A stretch of DNA of 9,131 bases from Candidatus Doudnabacteria bacterium (GTDB lineage Bacteria; Patescibacteriota; Doudnabacteria; UBA920; O2-02-FULL-48-8): assembly GCA_016198045.1 (NCBI GenBank), contig JACQJI010000003.1:1-9131 (forward strand), read 5' to 3'. The notes under the pieces were generated by a model. It saw nothing but the letters and a program-made list of their open reading frames with translations, ran no database searches and was not told where the DNA came from. The translations under genes were made by a program, and so were the position numbers. Positions 1-4,858 of this stretch are shown here, piece after piece; position 1 is the first letter of the stretch, and each line of letters starts with the position of its first letter.

Positions 1-194
1 AAAATCACCCGATAATCGCCGACTCGCAGTTTACGGAGCCCTTTAAGGGATCGTCTTAAGGGTTTGCCGTAAAAATCGGGACGAGTAGTCAATCGTTGTT
101 CAATCGCATTTTGGATTTTGATTTTCCACTCTTGCGGTAACCTATGGACATCATCTCGGTCAACCAAAGGATGGTATAAAATTTTAAAGATCAT
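1..194 (-). CDS. RelE/ParE-family toxin, C-terminus cut by window edge
   Basis: This is the first 64 codons of a toxin gene that continues past base 1. The protein starts MIFKILYHPLV and contains the stretch LKGLRKLRVGDYRVI, typical of the RelE/ParE fold, in which basic residues follow a short Leu-Lys-Gly turn. Family members are either ribosome-dependent mRNA endonucleases (RelE) or gyrase inhibitors (ParE); the visible part cannot separate the two. Its ATG (192-194) overlaps the TGA of the antitoxin gene (191-193) as ATGA, so the two are translationally coupled with the antitoxin first, the usual order for this type of pair. The C-terminal catalytic residues lie outside the window, so it cannot be judged whether the toxin is intact. 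Identity as a RelE/ParE-superfamily toxin is well supported; the subclass is not. Confidence 0.85.
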   Translation of the reverse strand, partial: MIFKILYHPLVDRDDVHRLPQEWKIKIQNAIEQRLTTRPDFYGKPLRRSLKGLRKLRVGDYRVI

Positions 195-418
195 TTCTGC
201 CAGACTTTGTCATGAGTGAGATAACGAATGTTTTTCATTCTTAAGCGTTCAGAAGCAATTTTATTCCAGACTTCATCTTCTTCGATTTCCAAAGCAACCT
301 CCAAAAGCCGTTCGGCTTTGGTGGCGGTGGGGACCTGATCCCTATAGGCTAACTTTTTCAAAGCGGAATTTAATTCGTCGGATACACTGACATTGATTCG
401 AGTTTTGGCAGTAGGCAT
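191..418 (-). CDS. Ribbon-helix-helix antitoxin (RelB/CopG-like)
   Basis: A 75-residue antitoxin. Residues about 6-50 form a ribbon-helix-helix DNA-binding unit: a polar beta strand (TRINVSVSDEL), then two helices (NSALKKLAYRD and TKAERLLEVALEIEEDE). The charged C-terminal part, about 50-75, would wrap around and neutralise the toxin. Dimers of such proteins bind the operon promoter and repress it, more tightly together with toxin. The stop codon overlaps the toxin start (ATGA). Upstream lie a near-consensus promoter (479-507), two 9-bp direct repeats 11 bp apart (468-487) and a hairpin (444-471), which fits autoregulation. No Shine-Dalgarno sequence is obvious before the ATG at 418. The family assignment is firm; the exact subfamily is inferred. 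Confidence 0.85.
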   Translation of the reverse strand: MPTAKTRINVSVSDELNSALKKLAYRDQVPTATKAERLLEVALEIEEDEVWNKIASERLRMKNIRYLTHDKVWQK

Positions 419-443
419 AAATTTAGTTAATGTTAAGTGCTTG

Positions 444-471
444 CACTGCGAAGCTCTCTAGCGAAGCAGTG
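444..471 (-). promoter_or_regulatory. Inverted repeat at predicted 5' end of antitoxin mRNA
   Basis: A symmetric 28-bp element: CACTGC/GCAGTG arms of 6 bp, a symmetric 3+3 internal mismatch, a 3-bp inner stem and a 4-base loop. With transcription predicted to start near 472, the RNA would begin with this stem-loop. A 5'-terminal hairpin can protect mRNA from 5'-end-dependent decay; that role is inferred. It could instead be part of the operator. Confidence 0.5.
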
Positions 472-487
472 TATCAAAAGTGTATCA
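468..487. promoter_or_regulatory. Tandem operator-like repeats at the toxin-antitoxin promoter
   Basis: The 9-mer AGTGTATCA occurs at 468-476 and again at 479-487. The 11-bp period places both copies on the same face of the helix. The second copy covers the -10 box, so a bound ribbon-helix-helix antitoxin would block RNA polymerase. The repeats are seen directly; the operator role is inferred from the family. Confidence 0.55.
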
Positions 488-507
488 CATAGATTGAAGC
501 CTGTCAA
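479..507 (-). promoter_or_regulatory. Promoter of the toxin-antitoxin operon
   Basis: On the minus strand TTGACA (502-507, perfect -35) is followed by a 17-base spacer and TACACT (479-484, 4 of 6 for -10). The predicted start is near 472, leaving a leader of about 54 bases before the antitoxin ATG. The promoter lies immediately downstream of the trmB-like stop codon, so the pair is transcribed on its own. Confidence 0.75.
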
Positions 508-529
508 TACTTCTCCTGTTGCCCGATAT

Positions 530-1243
530 TTAAGTAAGGGTCTTGCCTAATTTCCATTTTTGTTCAAATAACTCGTCCATTAGTAAGGCAAAAGGTGGGT
601 ATTCAAAACGCATTCCAATAGCTTCTTGTTTTTTCTTGGGATTGTAAGAGGTGAAATAAATGATACGTTTATCAAAAATAAAAATACGTCCTTGGATGTC
701 GGGGTAGTATCTTATTTCTACTCCCATCCGTTTCCAACTTTCAATCATTTGTTTTTGAGGCATTTGATGAACTATAATTCGAATTTTAACCCCTCGTTCG
801 AGGGATTTTTTATATGCCAAGATGCTGTCGGCTGGGATTTCGTGGCCAGAAACTATGTGGTCAAAAGTATTTTTTGTGTGTTCAGCATCTCTTTTGGTTT
901 GCTCTAATAACTCTTTTCTGGTCGTAATAAAAGACATATTTAATCCTTTTTCATTGCTGTGAGTATTCTTAGCATTGAAGGCATCCTGAAAATTCTGCTT
1001 CATAATCAGGGAATATAACTCCATAGCATCAGTAGCTGACTTCGCTTGATATTTAATTGGATAGCCTTCTAACTCTCGGACAAATCCTAACTCCAAAAGT
1101 TGCCTTATCGCTCGGTATACGGCATTGGGGAATATATTAAGTTGCTTACCAATATCCTTTGCAGTTCGAGATTTACCGTCTTCCAAAAAACTATATATCT
1201 TAATGGACTGTGGGGGAATTGATTTTAATAAGAAATTTGTCAT
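530..1243 (-). CDS. TrmB-like transcriptional regulator (winged HTH + PLD-like sensor domain)
   Basis: A 237-residue regulator. Residues about 10-65 form a winged helix-turn-helix of the TrmB type (SIKIYSFLEDGKSRTAKDIG, then NAVYRAIRQLLELGFVRELEG and a strand leading to the wing). Residues about 75-125 are mostly helical with a Lys/Glu-rich linker. Residues about 125-235 resemble the C-terminal phospholipase-D-like domain of TrmB proteins (SILAYKKSLERGVKIRIIVHQ, later GRIFIFDKRIIYFTSYNP). There is no complete HKD catalytic motif, so this domain should sense a ligand rather than cut a substrate. Archaeal relatives respond to sugars; the ligand here is unknown. The gene is divergent from the secreted-protein gene at 1322, and the 78-bp region between them holds a dyad (1252-1271). 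No Shine-Dalgarno precedes the ATG, and the candidate -10 ends only 6 bases upstream, so the mRNA may be leaderless. Confidence 0.8.
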   Translation of the reverse strand: MTNFLLKSIPPQSIKIYSFLEDGKSRTAKDIGKQLNIFPNAVYRAIRQLLELGFVRELEGYPIKYQAKSATDAMELYSLIMKQNFQDAFNAKNTHSNEKGLNMSFITTRKELLEQTKRDAEHTKNTFDHIVSGHEIPADSILAYKKSLERGVKIRIIVHQMPQKQMIESWKRMGVEIRYYPDIQGRIFIFDKRIIYFTSYNPKKKQEAIGMRFEYPPFALLMDELFEQKWKLGKTLT

Positions 1244-1249
1244 ATATAC

Positions 1250-1278
1250 ACTTTAACATATTTTGGTTAAAACCGCAA
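1250..1278 (-). promoter_or_regulatory. Weak candidate promoter of the trmB-like gene
   Basis: On the minus strand TTGCGG (1273-1278) is followed by 17 bases and TAAAGT (1250-1255). Both boxes are weak matches to the sigma70 consensus. The -10 ends 6 bases before the ATG, so the transcript would begin at or next to the start codon. It overlaps the dyad at 1252-1271, which fits autoregulation. Confidence 0.3.
1252..1271. promoter_or_regulatory. Dyad operator between divergent regulator and secreted-protein genes
   Basis: TTTAAC (1252-1257) and GTTAAA (1266-1271) form a perfect 6-bp inverted repeat around an 8-bp spacer. It covers the candidate -10 of the regulator gene and the -35 of the gene at 1322, so one bound dimer could control both. 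The dyad is seen; its use by the TrmB-like protein is inferred from position. Confidence 0.5.
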
Positions 1279-1290
1279 GGGTGCTATTCT
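1263..1290 (+). promoter_or_regulatory. Extended -10 promoter of the secreted-protein gene
   Basis: TATTCT (1285-1290) is preceded by TGC (1282-1284), an extended -10 element. TTGGTT (1263-1268) stands 16 bases upstream as a weak -35. Transcription would start near 1297 and give a leader of about 25 bases that includes the strong GGAGG ribosome site. Confidence 0.5.
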
Positions 1291-1321
1291 TTGCTGTTCG
1301 GCTATCAAACTGGAGGAATGA

Positions 1322-1945
1322 ATGTTGCTACGAATGGTAATTTGGGCATCCTTGCTAGTACTCCTTCCCGTTCCCTCCTTCGGTCAAGGGCTGAAGACAG
1401 GGAGCGTGCATTGGACAGGCGAGTTTGAGTTCACCCACACAAATGACGAGGGCAAAACCAACGAACTATATGTGTTTGGCGACCACCCGAAGATCAACCT
1501 GCTATTTGAGGGTTTGTTCGTGGAAGACGGCCTGCATCGGGGAGAGTTTGCCTTTGGGAAAACCATCCTCTTTCGTAAGCTGATTGTTAAGTCCTATGCT
1601 GGCCTGACAACCGACGGAGCCGTATTTACTCCTGTTGTTGCGATATTGAACCTCTGGGGTCGGATTGCGGTTTACATCGCTGACCCCAAGTTCTATTACA
1701 ACGATAAGCCAAACACTCTTTACCAAAAGACTTCCTTCGCTCTGACCAAGTCAGGCGCTTGGCAAGTGCGTTGGGAACACTTCCAAGTATTCGGTGTCTT
1801 GACTGTGTTTAATCGTCTCGGGCTTGAACGACGCATTTGGCTTAGAAACAACACCTTAGGCGTCAACAGCCACATCCACGTTGCAGGTTTCGTGGATACG
1901 ACGAATAAGCAGGTCGGATTGGCCGTCGGCTTTCGTTGGCAATAA
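1322..1945 (+). CDS. Secreted beta-strand-rich protein of unknown function
   Basis: I do not recognise this 207-residue protein. The start at 1322 is set by GGAGG (1312-1316) 5 bases upstream. Residues 1-21 are a signal peptide: Arg at position 4, a hydrophobic core WASLLVLLPVP, and a likely cut after SFG. The mature part has no cysteine and no further transmembrane helix. It shows many alternating polar/hydrophobic stretches with aromatic residues (WTGEFEFTH, LTVFNRLGLERRIWL, VGLAVGFRWQ). The last stretch resembles the terminal strand of an outer-membrane beta barrel, although the final residue is Gln rather than Phe. GC content looks higher than in the adjacent regulator (about 58% against 42% in one 60-base row of each), so recent acquisition is possible. 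Its divergent TrmB-like neighbour is the likely regulator, and a strong terminator follows. A soluble beta-sandwich secreted protein is an equally good reading. Confidence 0.7.
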   Translation: MLLRMVIWASLLVLLPVPSFGQGLKTGSVHWTGEFEFTHTNDEGKTNELYVFGDHPKINLLFEGLFVEDGLHRGEFAFGKTILFRKLIVKSYAGLTTDGAVFTPVVAILNLWGRIAVYIADPKFYYNDKPNTLYQKTSFALTKSGAWQVRWEHFQVFGVLTVFNRLGLERRIWLRNNTLGVNSHIHVAGFVDTTNKQVGLAVGFRWQ

Positions 1946-1951
1946 ACACAA

Positions 1952-1984
1952 AAGCGGTTTCCTTCGGGACACCGCTTCTTTTTT
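1952..1984 (+). terminator. Intrinsic terminator of the secreted-protein gene
   Basis: AAGCGGT/ACCGCTT form a 7-bp stem, followed by one mismatch, 3 more pairs and a C(TTCG)G tetraloop, an unusually stable loop. The run CTTTTTTTT-like tract at 1978-1984 completes the signal. It starts 6 bases after the stop codon. Confidence 0.9.
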
Positions 1985-2095
1985 ATCTAACGCCTTTGAT
2001 AGGCAGGTAGCTTAATTTTAAAGGAAAATGGTATTAGTTTGGTGTTTGTTTGATTATATTGATATCGGTTTGCGTTCGTTCCATGCCGATTGAGA
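1985..2095. other. Intergenic stretch with no recognisable feature
   Basis: Between the terminator of the secreted-protein gene and the promoter of the next operon I see only AT-rich DNA. It has no convincing ORF, RNA structure or repeat. Confidence 0.4.
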
Positions 2096-2124
2096 ATGAC
2101 ATAGATGTAAAATTATTGTATCAT
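2096..2124 (+). promoter_or_regulatory. Promoter of the small ORF-phosphomannomutase operon
   Basis: ATGACA (2096-2101, 5 of 6 for -35) is followed by a 17-base spacer and TATCAT (2119-2124, 5 of 6 for -10). Transcription should begin near 2131, just before the AAGGA ribosome site at 2133-2137 of the small ORF. Confidence 0.7.
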
Positions 2125-2146
2125 GATAGCGAAAGGAAACATAACG

Positions 2147-2287
2147 ATGGCAGAACAAGAACGACACATCAAAGAGCCACCAACCACAGGAGTTCCGCGC
2201 ACGGAAAGACGTTTGACCGAAGAAGAGAAAGAGAGAGTGAGGCGAGCTGCAGAGCAACCAAATGAGTGGCGAGAGCCAAATCCATAA
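2147..2287 (+). CDS. Small charged protein of unknown function (46 aa), coupled to phosphomannomutase
   Basis: This ORF of 47 codons is too short for usual gene filters but is well supported. A near-consensus promoter sits upstream (2096-2124), and AAGGA (2133-2137) stands 9 bases before the ATG. Its TAA (2285-2287) lies 5 bases before the mannomutase ATG at 2293, which suggests translational coupling. The protein begins MAEQERHIKEPPTTGVP. Its middle, about residues 18-36, is a highly charged probable helix (TERRLTEEEKERVRRAAEQ), and it ends in Pro/Asn-rich residues. It has no cysteine, no signal peptide and no membrane segment. I recognise no family. It could be a small binding partner of the enzyme, or its translation may serve mainly to open the downstream start. 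The longer frame covering 2050-2265 has neither of these start signals. Confidence 0.6.
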   Translation: MAEQERHIKEPPTTGVPRTERRLTEEEKERVRRAAEQPNEWREPNP

Positions 2288-2292
2288 TTTCG

Positions 2293-3789
2293 ATGCCCAA
2301 GCTTAATCAATATATGTTCCGCGAATACGATATTCGCGGGGTAGCGGGCAGAGATGCCCAAAGTTTTGATCAAAAAATAGTTGCTGAGTACGAGCGGTGG
2401 TATGGCCCGTTTCCAGGGGTTACGCTGACGCTTGATGCCGCAGAAAAAATTGGGCAAGCTTACGGCACGATTATTCGCAGAAACAACGGTAAGGAAACAG
2501 TAATTGGCTATGAACTACGGCCGTTTGCCGAGGAGCTTACCAATGCCTTTATCGCCGGAGTTCGCAAATCCGGCTGCAACGTCACCAACCTGGGCGTTTC
2601 TTTAACCCCGATTGTTTATTTCCTCACCGCATTCCTCAAATTTGACGGCGGGGTCAACGTCACTGGCAGCCACAACGTCTATTTTTTTAACGGTTTTAAA
2701 ATGATGAAAAAAAATGTCTGGCCGTTGTTTGGTGAGGAGCTTCAAAAAATGAGAAGAATGATTGATGAGAATGATTTGATGACCGATCAAGAAGGTGATT
2801 ATAAAGAAATGGATGGCTATCCAGTTTATCGAGAATATTTTCTCAGTCACGTTAAGCTGCAAAAAAAATTGAAAGTGGTATTGGATACTGGCAACGGCAG
2901 TGGCGGAGTTTTTGCGCCCGAGTTGTTGCGAGATTTAGGTTGTGACGTGATTGAATTGTTTACCGAAGTCGATGCCACTTTTCCAAACCACATTCCGGAT
3001 CCGGAAGCCCCGCAGTACTATAGCGAATTACTAAAACAAGTCGCAGAGCACGGAGCAGACATAGGTATTGCCTTAGACGCCGACGGCGACCGAGTCGGAT
3101 TTTTTAGCGAAAAAGGCAAGTACATAGATACTGACCTGCCGCTTTTGGTCTTTGCCAAAGACGCTTTGTCGCGTCATCCTGGTAAAAAGATTTTGTTTGA
3201 CGTCAAATGCAGCCGACTGCTTTCCGAACTCGTGCCGCAATACGGCGGCGTCCCATTGATGCATCGGACCGGGCATGCGCCGATCAAAGAAACCATGCGC
3301 AAAGATTTGGACATCATCTTGGGGGGAGAAGTTTCGGGCCATGTGTTCTTCGTTGAAGATTACTTCAAAATAGACGATGGCTTGTATGCCGCCGGCAAAA
3401 TGCTGGAATTGCTTTCGAAATCAGAGCAACCGTTTTCCAGGATGTTCGCGGATTTTCCGGAAAGGATCCGAACGCCTGAGATCAAATTACCTTGCTCTGA
3501 TGATACTAAATTCAAAGTTGTAGAACAAATTCAGCAGACCTTTATAGCGCAATATCCGGTTTTGACCATTGATGGTGCCAGAGTTCAATTTAGCGAAAAA
3601 GGTTGGGGATTGATTCGAGCCTCGAACACCTCTCCTTACTTGACGATCAGGGTCGAGGGAGAAACCATTGACGAGGTTTTGAAAATAAAAAATATCCTGG
3701 CTGATGAGCTGGAGAAGTTTCCGGAAGTGGCTGATAAATTGAATCGCGTCGAGGTTGCTAGCTTGTCAGGAAAATTGGGCTGGGTTTGA
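2293..3789 (+). CDS. manB: Phosphomannomutase/phosphoglucomutase
   Basis: A 498-residue alpha-D-phosphohexomutase that interconverts hexose 6- and 1-phosphates (mannose or glucose) through a phosphoserine and Mg2+. It feeds nucleotide-sugar synthesis for surface glycans. All four signature regions are present: FREYDIRG at 9-16; the phosphoserine loop TGSHN at 124-128 with Ser126; the metal site DADGDR at 262-267; the sugar-binding GGEVSGH at 344-350; and the phosphate-binding RASNTSP at 442-448. The residue after Ser-His-Asn is Val where the family normally has Pro. I chose the ATG at 2293 because it lies 5 bases after the small ORF stop and gives the usual short lead into FREYDIRG. A GTG at 2266 would add nine residues that overlap the small ORF. 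Substrate preference cannot be read from sequence, so manB is a family-level symbol. Confidence 0.93.
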   Translation: MPKLNQYMFREYDIRGVAGRDAQSFDQKIVAEYERWYGPFPGVTLTLDAAEKIGQAYGTIIRRNNGKETVIGYELRPFAEELTNAFIAGVRKSGCNVTNLGVSLTPIVYFLTAFLKFDGGVNVTGSHNVYFFNGFKMMKKNVWPLFGEELQKMRRMIDENDLMTDQEGDYKEMDGYPVYREYFLSHVKLQKKLKVVLDTGNGSGGVFAPELLRDLGCDVIELFTEVDATFPNHIPDPEAPQYYSELLKQVAEHGADIGIALDADGDRVGFFSEKGKYIDTDLPLLVFAKDALSRHPGKKILFDVKCSRLLSELVPQYGGVPLMHRTGHAPIKETMRKDLDIILGGEVSGHVFFVEDYFKIDDGLYAAGKMLELLSKSEQPFSRMFADFPERIRTPEIKLPCSDDTKFKVVEQIQQTFIAQYPVLTIDGARVQFSEKGWGLIRASNTSPYLTIRVEGETIDEVLKIKNILADELEKFPEVADKLNRVEVASLSGKLGWV

Positions 3790-3803
3790 TTTGACTTACT
3801 TTT

Positions 3804-3828
3804 TCGGGTTAGATCAGCCCGATTTTTT
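3804..3828 (+). terminator. Intrinsic terminator of the phosphomannomutase operon
   Basis: TCGGGTT (3804-3810) pairs with AGCCCGA (3816-3822, one G-U pair) around a 5-base loop, followed by six T. The hairpin overlaps the last codons and stop of the convergent trpS gene, so its sequence is constrained twice. On the minus strand no T-run follows, so it would not stop trpS transcription. Confidence 0.8.
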
Positions 3829-4762
3829 GTTTGACTTCGGCCAAGGTTTGGCTTGCGACCTTGGATGCTTTTTTGGCTCCTTCAGCCAAAATTTCATGAA
3901 TTTGATCAGGTTTGCTTAATAGTGTTTTTTTCTTGGCGCGGAAATCCGCGAAGTAGTCGGCAATGGTTTTTGCCAGGGTTTCTTTGAGCTCGTTGTATTT
4001 GGAAAAATCTTTGACTTGAGCAGTAGCTCCGAATTGTTCCAGCAGGAATTTGAGGTTATCCACCCCAGGTGAACCCTGTTTGGTATCCGTGGCAGTTACG
4101 GCTTTTTTCAGTTTGCGCAAAATTTCATCCGGCGGATCATCCAGCATCAGGGCCTCATCCCCCGTTTTACTCATCTTTTTCGTTGGATCAGTAAGGCTCA
4201 TGATGCGCAAAGGCTTGAGTGCGTAATTCTTAGGTTCAGGAAACGTTTTCCCAAATTTGTTATTGAACTTCCGTGCAATCTTTCGGGTTAATTCCAAATG
4301 CTGGGTTTGGTCCTCACCGACCGGAACCAAAGTCGGTTTGTATAAGAGAATATCTGCAGCCATAAGGACTGGGTAAGTGAGGAGTCCTGTATTAACCGAT
4401 TCATTTTTTATTCCTTCGGATTTTTCTTTGAACTGCGTCATGCGGTAAAGCTCACCCAAAGGTGTAATGGATTCAAAAATCCAAGCGAGTTGGGTGTGAG
4501 CCGGAACGTAGCTTTGCAGAAAAAAGGTTGATTTCTCTGGATCTATACCTGCGGCTAGGTAGTCAGCTGCGACTTGGATCGTATCTTCACTAACTTCATC
4601 AAACTTAAAGGGAGTAGTTATAGCATGCAAATCGGCAATAAAAAAGTAGCAATTGCGTCCGTACTTATCCTGCAATTCGATAAATTGTTTCAAAGCCCCC
4701 AAATAGTTGCCTATGTGAAGCTTGCCGGACGCTCTGATTCCCGAAAGGATTGTTTCTTTCAT
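3809..4762 (-). CDS. trpS: Tryptophanyl-tRNA synthetase
   Basis: A 317-residue class I aminoacyl-tRNA synthetase that charges tRNA-Trp with tryptophan using ATP, in the cytoplasm. The N-terminus SGIRASGKLHIGNYLGALKQ carries the HIGH-type ATP motif as HIGN (16-19). GEDQTQHLELTRKIARKFN (149-167) is the conserved tryptophan/ATP pocket segment, and KMSKT (196-200) is the KMSKS loop with Thr in last place. The C-terminal part (about 205-317) is the helical anticodon-binding region. Length is close to that of standard bacterial TrpRS. An extended -10 box (TGG-TATACT) ends 6 bases before the ATG and no Shine-Dalgarno is present, so the mRNA is probably leaderless. An AT-rich palindrome (4775-4854) separates it from RNase J upstream. 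Confidence 0.97.
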   Translation of the reverse strand: MKETILSGIRASGKLHIGNYLGALKQFIELQDKYGRNCYFFIADLHAITTPFKFDEVSEDTIQVAADYLAAGIDPEKSTFFLQSYVPAHTQLAWIFESITPLGELYRMTQFKEKSEGIKNESVNTGLLTYPVLMAADILLYKPTLVPVGEDQTQHLELTRKIARKFNNKFGKTFPEPKNYALKPLRIMSLTDPTKKMSKTGDEALMLDDPPDEILRKLKKAVTATDTKQGSPGVDNLKFLLEQFGATAQVKDFSKYNELKETLAKTIADYFADFRAKKKTLLSKPDQIHEILAEGAKKASKVASQTLAEVKQKIGLI

Positions 4763-4768
4763 GTAAAA

Positions 4769-4777
4769 AGTATACCA
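4769..4777 (-). promoter_or_regulatory. Extended -10 promoter of trpS, giving a leaderless mRNA
   Basis: Read on the minus strand, TGG (4775-4777) followed by TATACT (4769-4774) is an extended -10 with 5 of 6 core matches. Six bases separate it from the ATG at 4760-4762, so transcription would start at the A of the start codon. No good -35 is seen at the usual distance. Confidence 0.55.
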
Positions 4778-4854
4778 CGAATAAACACTAATAATAAACT
4801 AAAAGACACTAATTACTTAGTGCCTATTAGTCTTATATTCGTGTAGTTTCGTGG
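4775..4854. repeat. AT-rich imperfect palindrome A (ACTAAT/ACGAAT family)
   Basis: The outer arms are CCACGAA (4775-4781) and TTCGTGG (4848-4854). A second pairing joins CACGAATA (4776-4783) to TATTCGTG (4836-4843), continues through imperfectly matched ACTAA/TTAGT words, and closes in CACTAA-TTAC-TTAGTG (4807-4822). It fills the gap between RNase J and trpS. It shares its word composition with the element at 9049-9127, for example the TATATTCGT preceded by a GCCTA word in both. Confidence 0.65.
4801..4824 (-). terminator. Candidate intrinsic terminator of RNase J inside palindrome A
   Basis: On the minus strand GGCACTAA (4817-4824) pairs with TTAGTGTC (4805-4812, one G-U) around a GTAA loop of the GNRA type, then TTTT follows at 4801-4804. 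The U-tract is short, but the position 35 bases after the RNase J stop is right. Confidence 0.45.
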
Positions 4855-4858
4855 CTTA

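Noticed and set aside
468..487. CRISPR-like direct repeats
   Set aside because: There are only two 9-bp units with a 2-bp gap, far too short; the operator reading fits better.
1210..1428. 72-residue plus-strand ORF overlapping the secreted-protein start
   Set aside because: Its 5' part is the antisense strand of the regulator gene and the intergenic promoters. The GGAGG site spaces correctly for the ATG at 1322 in another frame.
2050..2265. 71-residue plus-strand ORF upstream of the mutase
   Set aside because: It overlaps the promoter and the better-supported 46-residue ORF in another frame. It has no ribosome site, and its translation is Arg/His/Ser-rich out-of-frame sequence.
2266..2292. 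GTG start that would lengthen the mutase by nine residues
   Set aside because: It overlaps the small ORF and has no ribosome site. The ATG at 2293, five bases after the small ORF stop, gives the normal N-terminus.
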